Positions 20,808 to 29,234 are shown, counted from the stretch's first letter. The stretch is 33,114 nt of DNA from Nemertoderma westbladi (GCA_032718475.1 JAUCBJ010003754.1:1-33114); one strand, 5' to 3'. Translations and numbers: made by a program. Notes: a model not told the origin generated them from the sequence alone.

Positions 20808-21600
20808 CTAACTCATGACCACCAGCGGATAAGTATGACGACCACCAATAAGATTACTATATCGATTACCCTGATCATCTAATCTAAGAGTTCCATCGTC
20901 ATTTCTTTGAATAAGGTTTATAGATTCAAAATCATCAAAGGCCTCATCGCTATACAATGTATACATATCTGTCTTCAGTGTGAAGCCATAGTCAAAACTT
21001 GCTTGGTGACGAGGCATTCGCCAAAACGTATTTCCAGTCTCATCAATACGCTTATGACACTGACTGCCAGCATGGTCACAGTGATTTTTGTGATTTTGCA
21101 GATGCCCAAGGCAGCATAGCTCAGACCATTGATCATCCTCAATCATTCCTTGCTGAACCAATTCAGGACAATCTGTCTCAAACATAGGAGATAGCAAGTC
21201 AATGGTTTCGCAGCATATTCTCCCTGTGGTTTCCTCTATAGACTCTGGGTGGAGGGTTATTCCACCATGGATATGTAGCATGTTTGCTACAGGGGATCCC
21301 TAGTCTTGAGCCTCCATTCGTGTCCATAAATACTTCACATCAACAAATGGTTTATCAATACCTTGTTCAATCCATTGGTGAAGGTGATCCATGAAACGAT
21401 TCCAACAGCATGTGAGAAAGGTTGCATATTTCTCTATTGCTAAAGCCAGCTTTCTGCCTTCCAGATGCTCATAGATGATAAAAACATAAAACCTAGACTT
21501 CCTGACAAAATGCACCAATATTGCAGACGTCCACGGATCTCAGAATCAGATGGATGATCTCCTGATGTACCAACAAGGCAAATAGAAACTTTAGACGACT
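20808..21600 (-). pseudogene. Helentron-type Rep fragment 1
   Basis: Reading 5' to 3' on the minus strand: GDHPSDSEIRGRLQYW (about 21565), shift near 21519, then LALAIEKYATFLTCCWNRF, DVKYLWTRMEAQD, stop at 21300. Next come MLHIHGGITLHPES, with the HIHGG metal site near 21275, and a long region with CDHAGSQCHKR and FWRMPRHQASFDYGF, ending GGRHTYPLVVMS. Family knowledge: the LW.R.E.QD block followed by H.HGG, then a CxxxxxxC basic block, matches the Rep domain of Helentrons, the non-canonical Helitron lineage, where H.H is the HUH motif. Broken by at least one stop and one frameshift, and cut off at 20805 against the minisatellite. No helicase part is present. Confidence 0.75.
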
Positions 21601-21683
21601 GGCTAGGAATTTAAATAGAATTAAATAAGACAAAATATATAAATCTAAATATAATAGAACTTCCTTCTAGAGGCAATAAAAAA

Positions 21684-22061
21684 CAAAACGATTAATCTAT
21701 ACCTATAAAAATCAAATTCTGTCTGTCTATCTCTCTCTGTGTTCGAACTCCTCCAAAACGGGCCGAGGGATTGCGCTGGGACTTGGCATGTGTGTATAAC
21801 TTTAACCAGCGGTCGTTATAGGCCACTTTTCGAAAAGTTTAATTCACGTTCGGTACCGGTACCGGTAGGCCTATACTGGTGCCGCTACGCCAGTAGGCCT
21901 ATACCGGTAGCGGGAAATACCAGGTAACCCGCCTCAGGTATTGCCTGCTAGTAAATTTATAAATATATCTCCAATAAACAACCCCATGGGCAAAACTGGT
22001 TCTCGAAGAGTTGCCAAGACTAAATTGAGAACGCTGCTATCGCGGGTGTGGAATGGGTCTT
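21684..22061 (+). mobile_element. Helitron/Helentron-like terminal sequence with 200-bp repeat, copy 1
   Basis: Begins CTGTCTGTCTATCTCTCTCTG, then GTTCGAACTCCTCCAAAACGG, a lead-in I associate with Helitron-lineage ends. Within the 200-bp repeat (21862-22061), GCGGG (21910) pairs with CCCGC (21928), and CTAG at 21948-21951 is followed by T, as at a Helitron CTRR|T terminus. The spacing of 15 bases between hairpin and CTAG is slightly long. Copy 1 runs directly into a piggyBac-like TTAA end at 22060. Confidence 0.4.
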
Positions 22062-22800
22062 AACCCCTTCAGTACGGGGACGAGCGGGTGCTCGTCATCA
22101 CTACCACCACGGTGACGAGCATGCACTCATCATAAGTTCAATGCATTTTAACCAGTCTTGACATTCACCCGGTGACAGAAACTTAGTAATTTAAACCTCC
22201 CGCGCACTATAGAAGCCTCCTATAACTTATATAGTGCGCCGGAGATTTAAAATACCAAGTTCAATAGGTTTTAAGTTGACTAATGGAATACTGGAATAGG
22301 TAGGATATACTGTAGCCTACACTGCATTCTATACAGTTCTATACTGATGGGTGACAGCAGTAGGCCTAAGCGAAAAACTAGACCTGTAAGTTACTACGGG
22401 TTTGAGACTGTTGATAGTGGTAGTGAAGATGGCCTCGAAGGAGATGATGAGGAAGGAAGTGTTGAAGGAGATGAATCGGATACTGGCGATGACGAGGAGA
22501 CAACAACTAGCGAGGAGACAGCAACTAGTGGTCCTAGTGAGTTTGTGTTTATTTCTCCTAATGCAGACAGTTATGCGAGTGATCACCCCTGTGTATTTAC
22601 CGGTAAACCTGGTTGGAAAGTTACGGGAATTTCTGACGGCGATGACTTTGGGCCTGTAGATTACGGTAAACTGTTTCTGACATATTGAGGAGTATAACCG
22701 GAACATGGGTGGAGTTGATCGTCAAGACCAATATATATCTGCAAACAACCCTGTTAGAAAGAGCCATATCTGGTTCAAGAAGGTAGGCTTCAATATATCA
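22060..22800 (+). mobile_element. piggyBac-derived internally deleted element
   Basis: TTAACCCCTTCAGTACGGGG at 22060 looks like a piggyBac terminus. It is followed by a 7-bp-arm hairpin (GACGAGC..GCTCGTC, 22079-22096) and a 10-bp-arm hairpin (GCGCACTATA 22202-22211 / 22230-22239). The ORF 22347-22688 (113 codons) encodes an acidic Asp/Glu/Thr-rich N-terminus, typical of piggyBac transposases. It then jumps, via a stop at 22686-22688, to EEYNRNMGGVDRQDQYIS and NPVRKSHIWFKKVGF (about 22690-22800), which is the region around the third catalytic Asp. The first two catalytic Asp blocks and the zinc tail are missing. The right terminus was not found. It is a different family from the 5270-6716 relic, as judged by the MGGVD..DQ context. 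Confidence 0.75.
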
Positions 22801-22912
22801 GATAAATTCACATAAATTCACATTTTCAGGTTTTCTAGGGCGCTGATTCTAATGGAATACATTTCTGAAATGCCCCATCATTGCTACTTGTATTTTTCGG
22901 CGGAATTTGGCA

Positions 22913-23102
22913 AATTTTGGTGCTAGCACCAAATTGCGTACCCATCACCAACAAGTACAAGTTTGCGATGTCCAGTGCTCTTTTTATTGATTCCATCGGA
23001 TTCAGGACCCTCATAAACCCGTATAACGCAATAAACAATATGATACTATCAACTGATCAATTTGCTTATTTTCCAAAATTTGGTGCTGGCACAACAATTT
23101 TC
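22913..23102 (+). repeat. Dispersed repeat with 18-bp palindrome, copy 1
   Basis: Starts with the perfect palindrome TTTGGTGCTAGCACCAAA (22916-22933) and ends with AAATTTGGTGCTGGCACAAC (about 23074-23094). Shares ATTCCATCGGATTCAGG and the terminal blocks with 32568-32718 on the opposite strand. No coding potential. Confidence 0.75.
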
Positions 23103-23142
23103 ACCCACCGGCGAAAAATACAAGTTTGAAAACTCCGGTACG

Positions 23143-23342
23143 CCGGTAGGCCTATACTGGTGCCGCTACGCCAGTAGGCCTATACCGGTAGCGGGAAATA
23201 CCAGGTAACCCGCCTCAGGTATTGCCTGCTAGTAAATTTATAAATTTATCTCCAATAAACAACCCCACGGGCAAAACTGGTTCTCGAAGAGTTGCCAAGA
23301 CTAAATTGAGAACGCTGCTATCGCGGGTGTGGAATGGGTCTT
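23143..23342 (+). repeat. 200-bp direct repeat, copy 2
   Basis: Matches 21862-22061 with an offset of exactly 1281 bp and two visible mismatches in 200 bases. It includes the same hairpin and CTAG, but lacks the CTGTCTGT lead-in of copy 1. The match ends at GGGTCTT in both. Confidence 0.9.
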
Positions 23343-24240
23343 TAGGTGGGTGCTCTGGGTCCACCTAATCGTTTGTTATTTACTGTTTTCCAATGAGAAT
23401 TTTATTCCAGTATCTAGTAGAAGAGTGTGCTAAATTTCGGGTCAAAATAATTTTATATAATTTCGAAGTCCAACTTTTGGATCTTGAGTGATATATATAT
23501 ATTATTGACCATTGGTTATATAAATAGAAGCTCACCACAAGAACTAACCGACAGTCAATAAAATACGCACCATTATTAATTGTAATATGATATTATAAAT
23601 ATTATGAAGAACTAATTAATGGTTAAATAATCGAGGTTACTGGGTAAATGAATTATACTCTAGTAATAAATTACACAAATAACTAGACATTAATGGAGAG
23701 TTAGTAGCGAATATAGAACATAATATTATTATACATATTATTCAATATAAATGATTATTAAAAATAAACGATAAAAAGCGATTATTCAAGGATTGTTAAG
23801 GCGTTATATATGGATTAAGGGACATCTTTGACATATGAATTTTTTACAATGAAACATTTTGTATAAATCTCTACAATGTCGAATGGCATTAGTTCTAGGG
23901 GACGCAGATTGAAAGAAGTAAAGATATCGGAACAGTATAAACTAGAAATATAGTCTCTAATAAATAGTATTTGAGAGTTAGTAAATTGTCTCGTGGGGGG
24001 TAGATGGGCCCTACATGAAACAGGCAGAAACGTACCATCAGAATCAGTAAATATTTGGTTTTGTTGGCTGGATAACGATGAACAATGCCTGACCTATTTT
24101 CCGGTGATACACTTTGTAGGTGGAGGAATGTAACTGTTGTAGTGAAATAATCAAATTTTAAAGAATAAAAAATAATTTCATTTGTACTAATGATTCTATT
24201 TGTGATATCTTTCTTGGTAATTTTTTCCGTTCACTTGCGA
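23343..24240. other. AT-rich region, no gene called
   Basis: Includes a stop-broken plus-strand reading at 23878-24130 (GGRWALHETGRNVPSES) that may be a decayed coding fragment. I recognise no family. The rest is ordinary AT-rich DNA. Confidence 0.4.
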
Positions 24241-24271
24241 TCTTTCCTTTCCCCTAAATTACCCAGCTACC

Positions 24272-25120
24272 TTACTTTCTTGTATTATATGTTTTCTGTG
24301 TTCCTCTTTGCTCGCCCCATATTTTAGTAAGTACACCTTCATAAAACGTACAGCGCACACCTGGACGTTTGTACAGGCGCGCATTACACAAAGAGCCGAG
24401 GTATTGTTGGGATGAAGAATTCGTTAGCCATAGCAGCGTACTGATACGACCCAGCAATACAGATTTTCCTTTGGAATAAATTTGGAAACCCCCGATTCCG
24501 GATATTTGGTAATCTGCAAATGGGTTTTCCAAATTTATCAGTATGTTTCATGCATCGCCCTCCCGCACTGTTACAGCTGTGCGTTTGTAAAAATTGTAAC
24601 TGATTTAGAAAATTATTTTTGTCCCGCAAGTCTCGTACTAGTCCTTCCCCAATAAGATCATATAAATTCCGAAACTCCCATGAAATAAACTTTTAGATTG
24701 GCAGCAGATTCTAGATAGTGACACATTGACGCCCTCTTGGAAATAATGTTATAACCATATGTACATTTGGCTTGTTCCCTATGGCCTTCTGGTCTTGGAA
24801 CTCGAACCTGGACCACAAGTTTTTAACATGTCCGCAGGTTGTTCTTTGCTGAACTGCAGCCAATGGAGTACGTAATGTACGGTGCGCACCCACACTCTGA
24901 GCAATACAACACCCCATTGAACAAGTTGAAACTTGCAGTCCTCTGTGTGGCCAGCGGCCGTATTTACGTTTCATGGCGTTGGTAATGGGCGCCACACCGG
25001 GTCTCAGTGTCATTACAAGTCAATGTAATAAAGTAGGTCCAGGGTCTGTCCTTAGTCAGAGCGGCCAGTTTGTTTACCTTTTTTCGACAATCGATCTCGC
25101 TGAAGTTTAATTTATTTTCC
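24272..25120 (-). pseudogene. Helentron-type Rep fragment 2
   Basis: Minus-strand blocks in Rep order: KVNKLAALTKDRPWTYFITL with CNDTET (about 25030-25090), then NLWSRFEFQDQKAIGNKPNV leading into HMVITL, the HUH site with the second His-containing triplet altered (about 24750-24810). Next are SAGGRCMKHTDKFGKPICR (about 24540) and, in another frame, NVQVCAVRFMKVYLLKYGASK (about 24300-24360), which matches the DVQ...KYL.KY.AK segment of the family. Several frameshifts and stops. It is a separate copy from 20808-21600, because both carry the LW.R.E.QD block and differ in sequence. Only the nuclease half is present. Confidence 0.72.
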
Positions 25121-25562
25121 CTCATCCCAATACTTACTTTATTTAAGTTTAAAAATTCTAGACTGTGGTTTAGTACTAAGGATGCAGAGTTGTTATTGAG
25201 TTGCGTGTTGAGTAAATTATCAAGTAAATTAAAATATGAGTAATAAGTGGGCATTCAATCCACTACGCAAGTACAGTGAGAAATACAAGGCATGGTATGC
25301 TAGCCACCAGCGAGAATGTACTGAGCACCATATTGGCTCAAATGGTATTATGGAATCTGCACTCGCCATAGACCTTTTCCAACGGTCGAAAGATGGGCTG
25401 ATGTCAGATAACCATGGTGTTCGCTATGCGGATATGGTCTGTGATGGTGACAGCTCATCTTACAAGTCTATATGGGATATATATGGTGCTTGTAACCAAT
25501 GCCAGAGTTATGAACAAATGCCTTGTGCCTTAGTTAGAGAAAGTAGAATTCAATGCTTCTAT

Positions 25563-25575
25563 CATTGGTAAAAAA
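25563..25575 (+). repeat. Target-site duplication, left copy
   Basis: CATTGGTAAAAAA, identical to 26632-26644. The two copies flank the 341-bp array, and the Mutator reading resumes in the same region on both sides. Confidence 0.85.
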
Positions 25576-25826
25576 TAAATTGGACTGAACAAACCCATTA
25601 TATTACACCTTTAATTACAGTTGCAACAGCTCATCTCCAATTTATTTAATTAATATCACCTGGCAGCAATACTCGAGCTGAATATTTATTTATTTGTACT
25701 TCCCTCCTGTTTCACTCTAGCATACTTGATGCCGTTAGGTCCGCTGTTAGAGATAGAATATATGCAACTTAAGACTGCCCGTTCAATAGAAGTGGATTAG
25801 GTGGGACTGTGAGTGTCAGGGGCTAG

Positions 25827-25897
25827 TGGCTGAGCTGGTTAGCGCTACTGATGAGGCCTGTTAGGCCGAAACGTACGTATAGCGCTGGTTCAACCCC
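25827..25897 (+). promoter_or_regulatory. Pol III-like internal promoter bracketing the ribozyme (unit 1)
   Basis: A box TGGCTGAGCTGG (25827-25838) fits TRGCNNAGYNGG at every position. B box GGTTCAACCCC (25887-25897) fits GGTTCRANNCC. The hammerhead fills the 48 nt between them. Units 2 and 3 repeat this at +341 and +682; unit 3 has GTTTC at the start of the B box. Promoter activity is inferred. Confidence 0.6.
25841..25886 (+). ncRNA. Hammerhead ribozyme, unit 1
   Basis: Stem I AGCGCTA (25841-25847) pairs perfectly with TAGCGCT (25880-25886); four further G·U/U·G pairs (GGTT/GGTT) could extend it. Core CTGATGA is at 25848-25854. Stem II GGCCT/AGGCC encloses loop GTT (25855-25867). The second core strand is GAA (25868-25870). 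Stem III is minimal, A25871-T25878 and C25872-G25877, closing GTAC. The cleavage triplet GTA ends at 25879. All conserved core bases are present; the very short stem III is typical of retrozyme and Penelope-type hammerheads. Confidence 0.9.
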
Positions 25898-25913
25898 CGG
25901 TGACGCGCTCTCA

Positions 25914-25919
25914 TTTTTT
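25914..25919 (+). terminator. T6 Pol III-type terminator, unit 1
   Basis: TTTTTT lies 17 nt after the B box. It recurs at 26255-26260 and 26596-26601. Such runs end Pol III transcripts, so a transcript of roughly 100 nt per unit would contain the whole ribozyme. Confidence 0.5.
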
Positions 25920-26181
25920 CCACTTCTGAACAAACCCATTATATTACACCTTTAATTACAGTTGCAACAGCTCATCTCCAATTTATTTAATTAATATCAC
26001 CTGGCAGCAATACTCGAGCTGAATATTTATTTATTTGTACTTCCCTCCTGTTTCACTCTAGCATACTTGATGCCGTTAGGTCCGCTGTTAGAGATAGAAT
26101 ATATGCAACTTAAGACTGCCCGTTCAATAGAAGTGGATTAGGTGGGACTGTGAGTGTCAGGGGCTAGTGGCTGAGCTGGTT

Positions 26182-26227
26182 AGCGCTACTGATGAGGCCT
26201 GTTAGGCCGAAACGTACGTATAGCACT
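26182..26227 (+). ncRNA. Hammerhead ribozyme, unit 2
   Basis: Same structure as unit 1, shifted by 341. One change in the 3' strand of stem I (G to A at 26225) makes a C·A mismatch in the middle of the stem. Core, stem II and stem III are unchanged. It may cleave more slowly. Confidence 0.87.
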
Positions 26228-26522
26228 GGTTCAACCCCCGGTGACGCGCTCTCATTTTTTCCACTTCTGAACAAACCCATTATATTACACCTTTAATTAC
26301 AGTTGCAACAGCTAATCTCCAATTTATTTAATTAATATCACCTGGCAGCAATACTCGAGCTGAATATTTATTTATTTGTACTTCCCTTCTGTTTCACTCT
26401 AGCATACTTGATGCCGTTAGGTCCGCTGTTAGAGATAGAATATATGCAACTTAAGACTGCCCGTTCAATAGAAGTGGATTAGGTGGGACTGTGAGTGTCA
26501 GGGGCTAGTGGCTGAGCTGGTT

Positions 26523-26568
26523 AGCGCTACTGATGAGGCCTGTTAGGCCGAAACGTACGTATAGCGCT
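26523..26568 (+). ncRNA. Hammerhead ribozyme, unit 3
   Basis: Same structure, shifted by 682, with stem I intact. A G to T change just after (26570) alters the possible wobble extension and the first bases of the B box. Confidence 0.9.
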
Positions 26569-26631
26569 GTTTCAACCCCCGGTGACGCGCTCTCATTTTT
26601 TCCACTTCTGAACAAACCCATTATATTACAC

Positions 26632-26644
26632 CATTGGTAAAAAA
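26632..26644 (+). repeat. Target-site duplication, right copy
   Basis: CATTGGTAAAAAA, identical to 25563-25575. Confidence 0.85.
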
Positions 26645-27148
26645 CACTGGCATGGTCATGAAAGTGTGGATGAGAGTGAAGTACCTGAAAAAAAAATAGA
26701 TTGCCTAAGAGTCAACCACATTTCCTGTGTCAACCATGTACAAAAGCAGATGGGTACAGCTCTTAGGAAGTTTGTTAGTGACACTAAGGGATGACTATGT
26801 GATGGCAAATTTGTAGGTGGTAGGACAGGTAGGCTTACATCAGCTGATCAGGAAGCAATCACCTAAAATGACTGATGCCCAAAATCTTCATGCAATGAAG
26901 CGCAACATCATTGCTTCACTCCGACATTGTATAAAGTCTGGAATTGTCATCGATCGACACAAATTTTGCCCTGAAGGTGACTTATCTTGGTGTGCATACA
27001 AGCGCACTGGTATAGCAGGCCCAGATAAAAGCCATCATCTAGATGCCGTGTTCCTGCCTCTGCTACTGCCCATTTATCGACGATTGTCCCACTCAAATAT
27101 TATTGAAGCGATGTTTGGGAGCATTTACCCAGAACCATCGGAAACTTA

Positions 27149-27192
27149 AGGTCCGATTATTTAGAGCAGCAGTAGTTCCAGTACTCCTCTAC
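27149..27192 (+). pseudogene. Tiny non-LTR retrotransposon fragment
   Basis: LKVRLFRAAVVPVLLYA matches the K..LF.A.V..VLLYG block that follows the reverse transcriptase palm in LINE-type ORF2. Only about 15 residues, directly after the Mutator relic. Confidence 0.5.
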
Positions 27193-27422
27193 GCACCCTC
27201 TAATGATTCTGAGAGTACTCCTAAGTCATCAGCAAAGTCTAGATCAGTTAGGTACTTGGCAGGATTTCCTCGACTTCTGGAGCCAGTAGGTGGAGTTATC
27301 ATCACCCCATCAAAGGATAGTGTCAAAGGATATTCGACACCATTACATTCCATAATACATCGATTGGTAATGTGGCTCTTAGTAACAATGCTCCCTCCCA
27401 TTGGTATAAAAGCCATAGCCAA
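27189..27422 (-). pseudogene. Non-LTR reverse transcriptase palm fragment
   Basis: The minus frame reads FDGVMITPPTGSRSRG, then LTDLDFADDLGVLSES. FADD is the palm motif C of a reverse transcriptase (second and third catalytic Asp), in the LTD.DFADD..LLS context of LINE ORF2. Only about 50-75 residues survive. It abuts the plus-strand fragment at 27149-27192 head to tail in opposite orientation, and on the other side merges into the end of the viral element near 27450. Confidence 0.7.
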
Positions 27423-27469
27423 CGTGCAAAGACATGCTCAAAAGCCACTCCTTCGTTAAATCGACTACT

Positions 27470-27666
27470 TCGCCTTCGCGTGGCTGACGACCTGGGTTCT
27501 TAACTGAGCTCATGCTTCCACCGCTGTGGTTGCTATCATTAATGTTGAAGCCCTTGCTGTCCTCAGGTTCGAGACCCTCCTCATGTTCATATTCTTCGAG
27601 CTTCAATCCACTAGAACTTATACGCCACCCAGTGGGTTGTGCATTTATTTTGGTATCCGATAGCAA
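27470..27666 (-). pseudogene. Acidic tail of the flavivirus-like element
   Basis: A frame from 27666 carries an Asp/Glu-rich hydrophilic stretch (motif EEYEHEEGLEPEDSKG), then a Ser-rich, Arg-containing segment. It follows the membrane region 27669-28094 after a frame change at about 27665. By position it could be a cytosolic loop or cofactor-like segment preceding a protease, as in flavivirus NS2B, but there is no diagnostic motif. The viral sequence ends where the LINE fragment begins. Confidence 0.4.
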
Positions 27667-27668
27667 GA

Positions 27669-28094
27669 TCAGATCATGGTGAAAAAGGCTCCCCCAATAT
27701 ACTTGGCTATTCGGGTAGCATATTCATTCCCCAACCTATCTAATCCATATCCCAGAAGGCCCATGCCGAACAATCCCACGCAGAAAAGAATGTCTCTCCT
27801 GGCGTGGTATCCACTACTAGTGCGCCGATTACTCAAAAATTGGAGAAACAAGCTCACTAGACCCACAAAAGCGAAAAGAATTGTGGTGATGAGCCAATCC
27901 CCAACAAAGAGGTAACCCACCACAGTCATCACTATGATCTGATCACGTTTGGATCCAAACTGTCTCTCCAACAATACTATCGGGATTCCGGCCCAAAAAG
28001 GGAGAATTCCGATGACAATGGCCCTGTAAAATATCAGATTATGCGGCCATTCGCTACTGGCATCTCGCTCAGACCAAAAATATTGTTCATACAA
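27669..28094 (-). pseudogene. Flavivirus-like multi-spanning membrane protein region 2
   Basis: 141 open codons with at least three hydrophobic segments (AIVIGILPFWAGIPIVLL; then a stretch ending FAFVGLVSLFLQFL; then ILFCVGLFGMGLLGYGL), separated by short charged loops. Genome order, downstream of an envelope-like region, suggests an NS2A/NS2B- or NS4-like small membrane protein. There is no sequence motif to choose between them. It starts inside an open frame and ends at a TGA at about 27669, where the next viral segment is in another frame. GC content is higher than in the flanking host DNA. Confidence 0.5.
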
Positions 28095-28725
28095 ACGGTT
28101 GCCCGATCCGATCCGATCCGTAAATGATTGCTGCCATCCAGGTATTGATCGATCCAGTAACTAGCAGTATATAGATACCACACAAAGACAGGTAAAACCG
28201 AGTCGTCCACCTGGCAACATACAATATCACGATATTGAGGATGTCCCGAATACATTTGAGATGTGCTACGCTAATCAAGTACGCATACTGCAGCCAATTG
28301 GTTACAAGATAATACAAGTTCTTGGTCCTCCAAATGAAGATTCTCCATCTTTGGCGGCCACGCCCTAGATAGTGGAGCAATCTAAACCGAATGGAGACCA
28401 CCAAGAGATAATCAAAGCGGGCCCACAGGACACGAAAAAAGTATCGTAAAACACGAATCCTCGACCATACCAAAAAATTAAGAGTACGGTTGTAGAGGGT
28501 CGTATGATACTTCCGACGTTTGATCCTGCGGATGCGGTAAGCGATATCACGGGAAAATATAGAGAAACTTCCCCCAATCCCCGTCATCCCAATCAAGTGA
28601 CGCTTAGTCAAAACACGTTTTGTGCATTTGACAAAGATCTTTGCATAGAGAAACACATACAAAACCAGAACACGTCCCCCCCACATCCAATGCACGTGGA
28701 GGGGTTCAACTATAAAAAATGACAA
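28087..28725 (-). pseudogene. Flavivirus-like membrane protein region 1
   Basis: A 212-codon frame rich in aromatic, Ile/Leu and Arg residues, with hydrophobic stretches near both ends (VLVLYVFLYAKIF; FYLSLCGIYILLV). A second minus frame (28365-28577) is also open and membrane-like (TVLLIFWYGRGFVFY), so the true frame probably switches inside this segment. Function is inferred only from its place in the element. The junctions with 28710 and 28094 overlap by a few bases in different frames, which suggests small indels rather than true gene ends. Confidence 0.4.
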
Positions 28726-29229
28726 TCCTGATTACCATACAACCGATTCGTGACCAGTGAGATTTTCAAAATGATCATCTCTTCCCCCGAGGTCTGCTTG
28801 GCCATCTTCATGGAGGCCCATTTTTCATCAGCCGAGGCTGAAGTAAGCGTGACATCGAGTTTGATGACATACAACAAACTCAATTTCCTATACTTGGCCC
28901 ATTTATCCATACGATCGCGACGTTGCATCTCATCACGGTAATCAGCATCATTCCCCCATGTTTGCTTGGCGCTCTTGGGTATATTTCGACTTGGTAAAGT
29001 CCAATTCCACAGGCAACCGCCTCTCGAACCGATCGGAAGTGCAGTAAAGCCAGTTGAATCCTTGCTATCCAAAGTGTAAACTTTGTACCCAGTGGGCGAA
29101 GTTACATGCTGATCGCCATGGTAAGTGGTCACGTCTACCCCCATAATGGTGGTGGGTTCCATAGTGGCTGCTAAATTCAAGGACTGTTCAATATCTGATG
29201 CGCTGTACTTGGACCCTACTTGCCTAAAC
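28710..29229 (-). pseudogene. Flavivirus-like polyprotein segment downstream of the LTR insertion
   Basis: About 173 codons open on the minus strand. The first half is β-rich (motifs VDVTTYHGDQHV, GSRGGCLWNWTLP). The second half is charged (DYRDEMQRRDRMDKWAKYRK), followed by a hydrophobic stretch. It directly continues the region interrupted by the solo LTR, offset by one base in frame. It could be the end of the envelope ectodomain or an NS1-like region; I see no decisive motif. The stop lies at 28710-28712. Confidence 0.45.
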
Positions 29230-29234
29230 AAAAC
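29230..29234. repeat. LTR target-site duplication, left
   Basis: AAAAC, matching 31301-31305. Confidence 0.75.

Larger units (their letters stand above)
25576..26631 (+). mobile_element. Retrozyme array: three 341-bp units with hammerhead ribozymes
   Basis: Units start TGAACAAACCC at 25586, 25927 and 26268, with a 23-nt fourth start at 26609, an exact 341-bp period. A 10-nt leader (TAAATTGGAC) precedes unit 1. Units differ at only a few sites, such as CTCATCT/CTAATCT and TCCCTCCTG/TCCCTTCTG. Each contains a type I hammerhead core, Pol III-like A and B boxes and a T6 run. No protein is encoded. Family knowledge: animal retrozymes are short tandem, non-coding retroelements with type I hammerheads that are copied through monomeric circular RNAs, probably with Penelope-like reverse transcriptase. 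Flanked by a 13-bp TSD, so it entered as a unit or was amplified after insertion. Confidence 0.88.
25236..27148 (+). pseudogene. Mutator-like transposase pseudogene, split by a retrozyme insertion
   Basis: First part 25236-25571: KYKAWYASHQRECTEHHIGS, then GIMESALAIDLFQRS and RYADMVCDGDSSSYKSI. Second part from 26645: KKHWHGHESVDESEVPEKK, then CVNHVQKQMGTALRKF (about 26728), HAMKRNIIASLRHC, HKFCPEGDLSWCAYKR (26961-27008) and, after a shift near 27090, LLKRCLGAFTQNHRK. Family knowledge: this order (GDGDSS, then C..HVQKR.GT.LRKL, then CP.G..SWC, then LL.RC..G.TQN) is that of the animal Mutator-like transposase domain. The N-terminal part with the earlier catalytic Asp is missing. Breaks: frameshift just before 25560, the 1056-bp insertion at 25576-26631, TGA near 26790 and frameshift near 26815. 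It was therefore probably dead before the retrozyme arrived, though the order of events is inference. Confidence 0.82.

Noticed and set aside
25576-26631. Simple satellite DNA of unknown kind
   Set aside because: The array has a 13-bp target duplication and a full hammerhead in each unit, so a mobile retrozyme explains it better.
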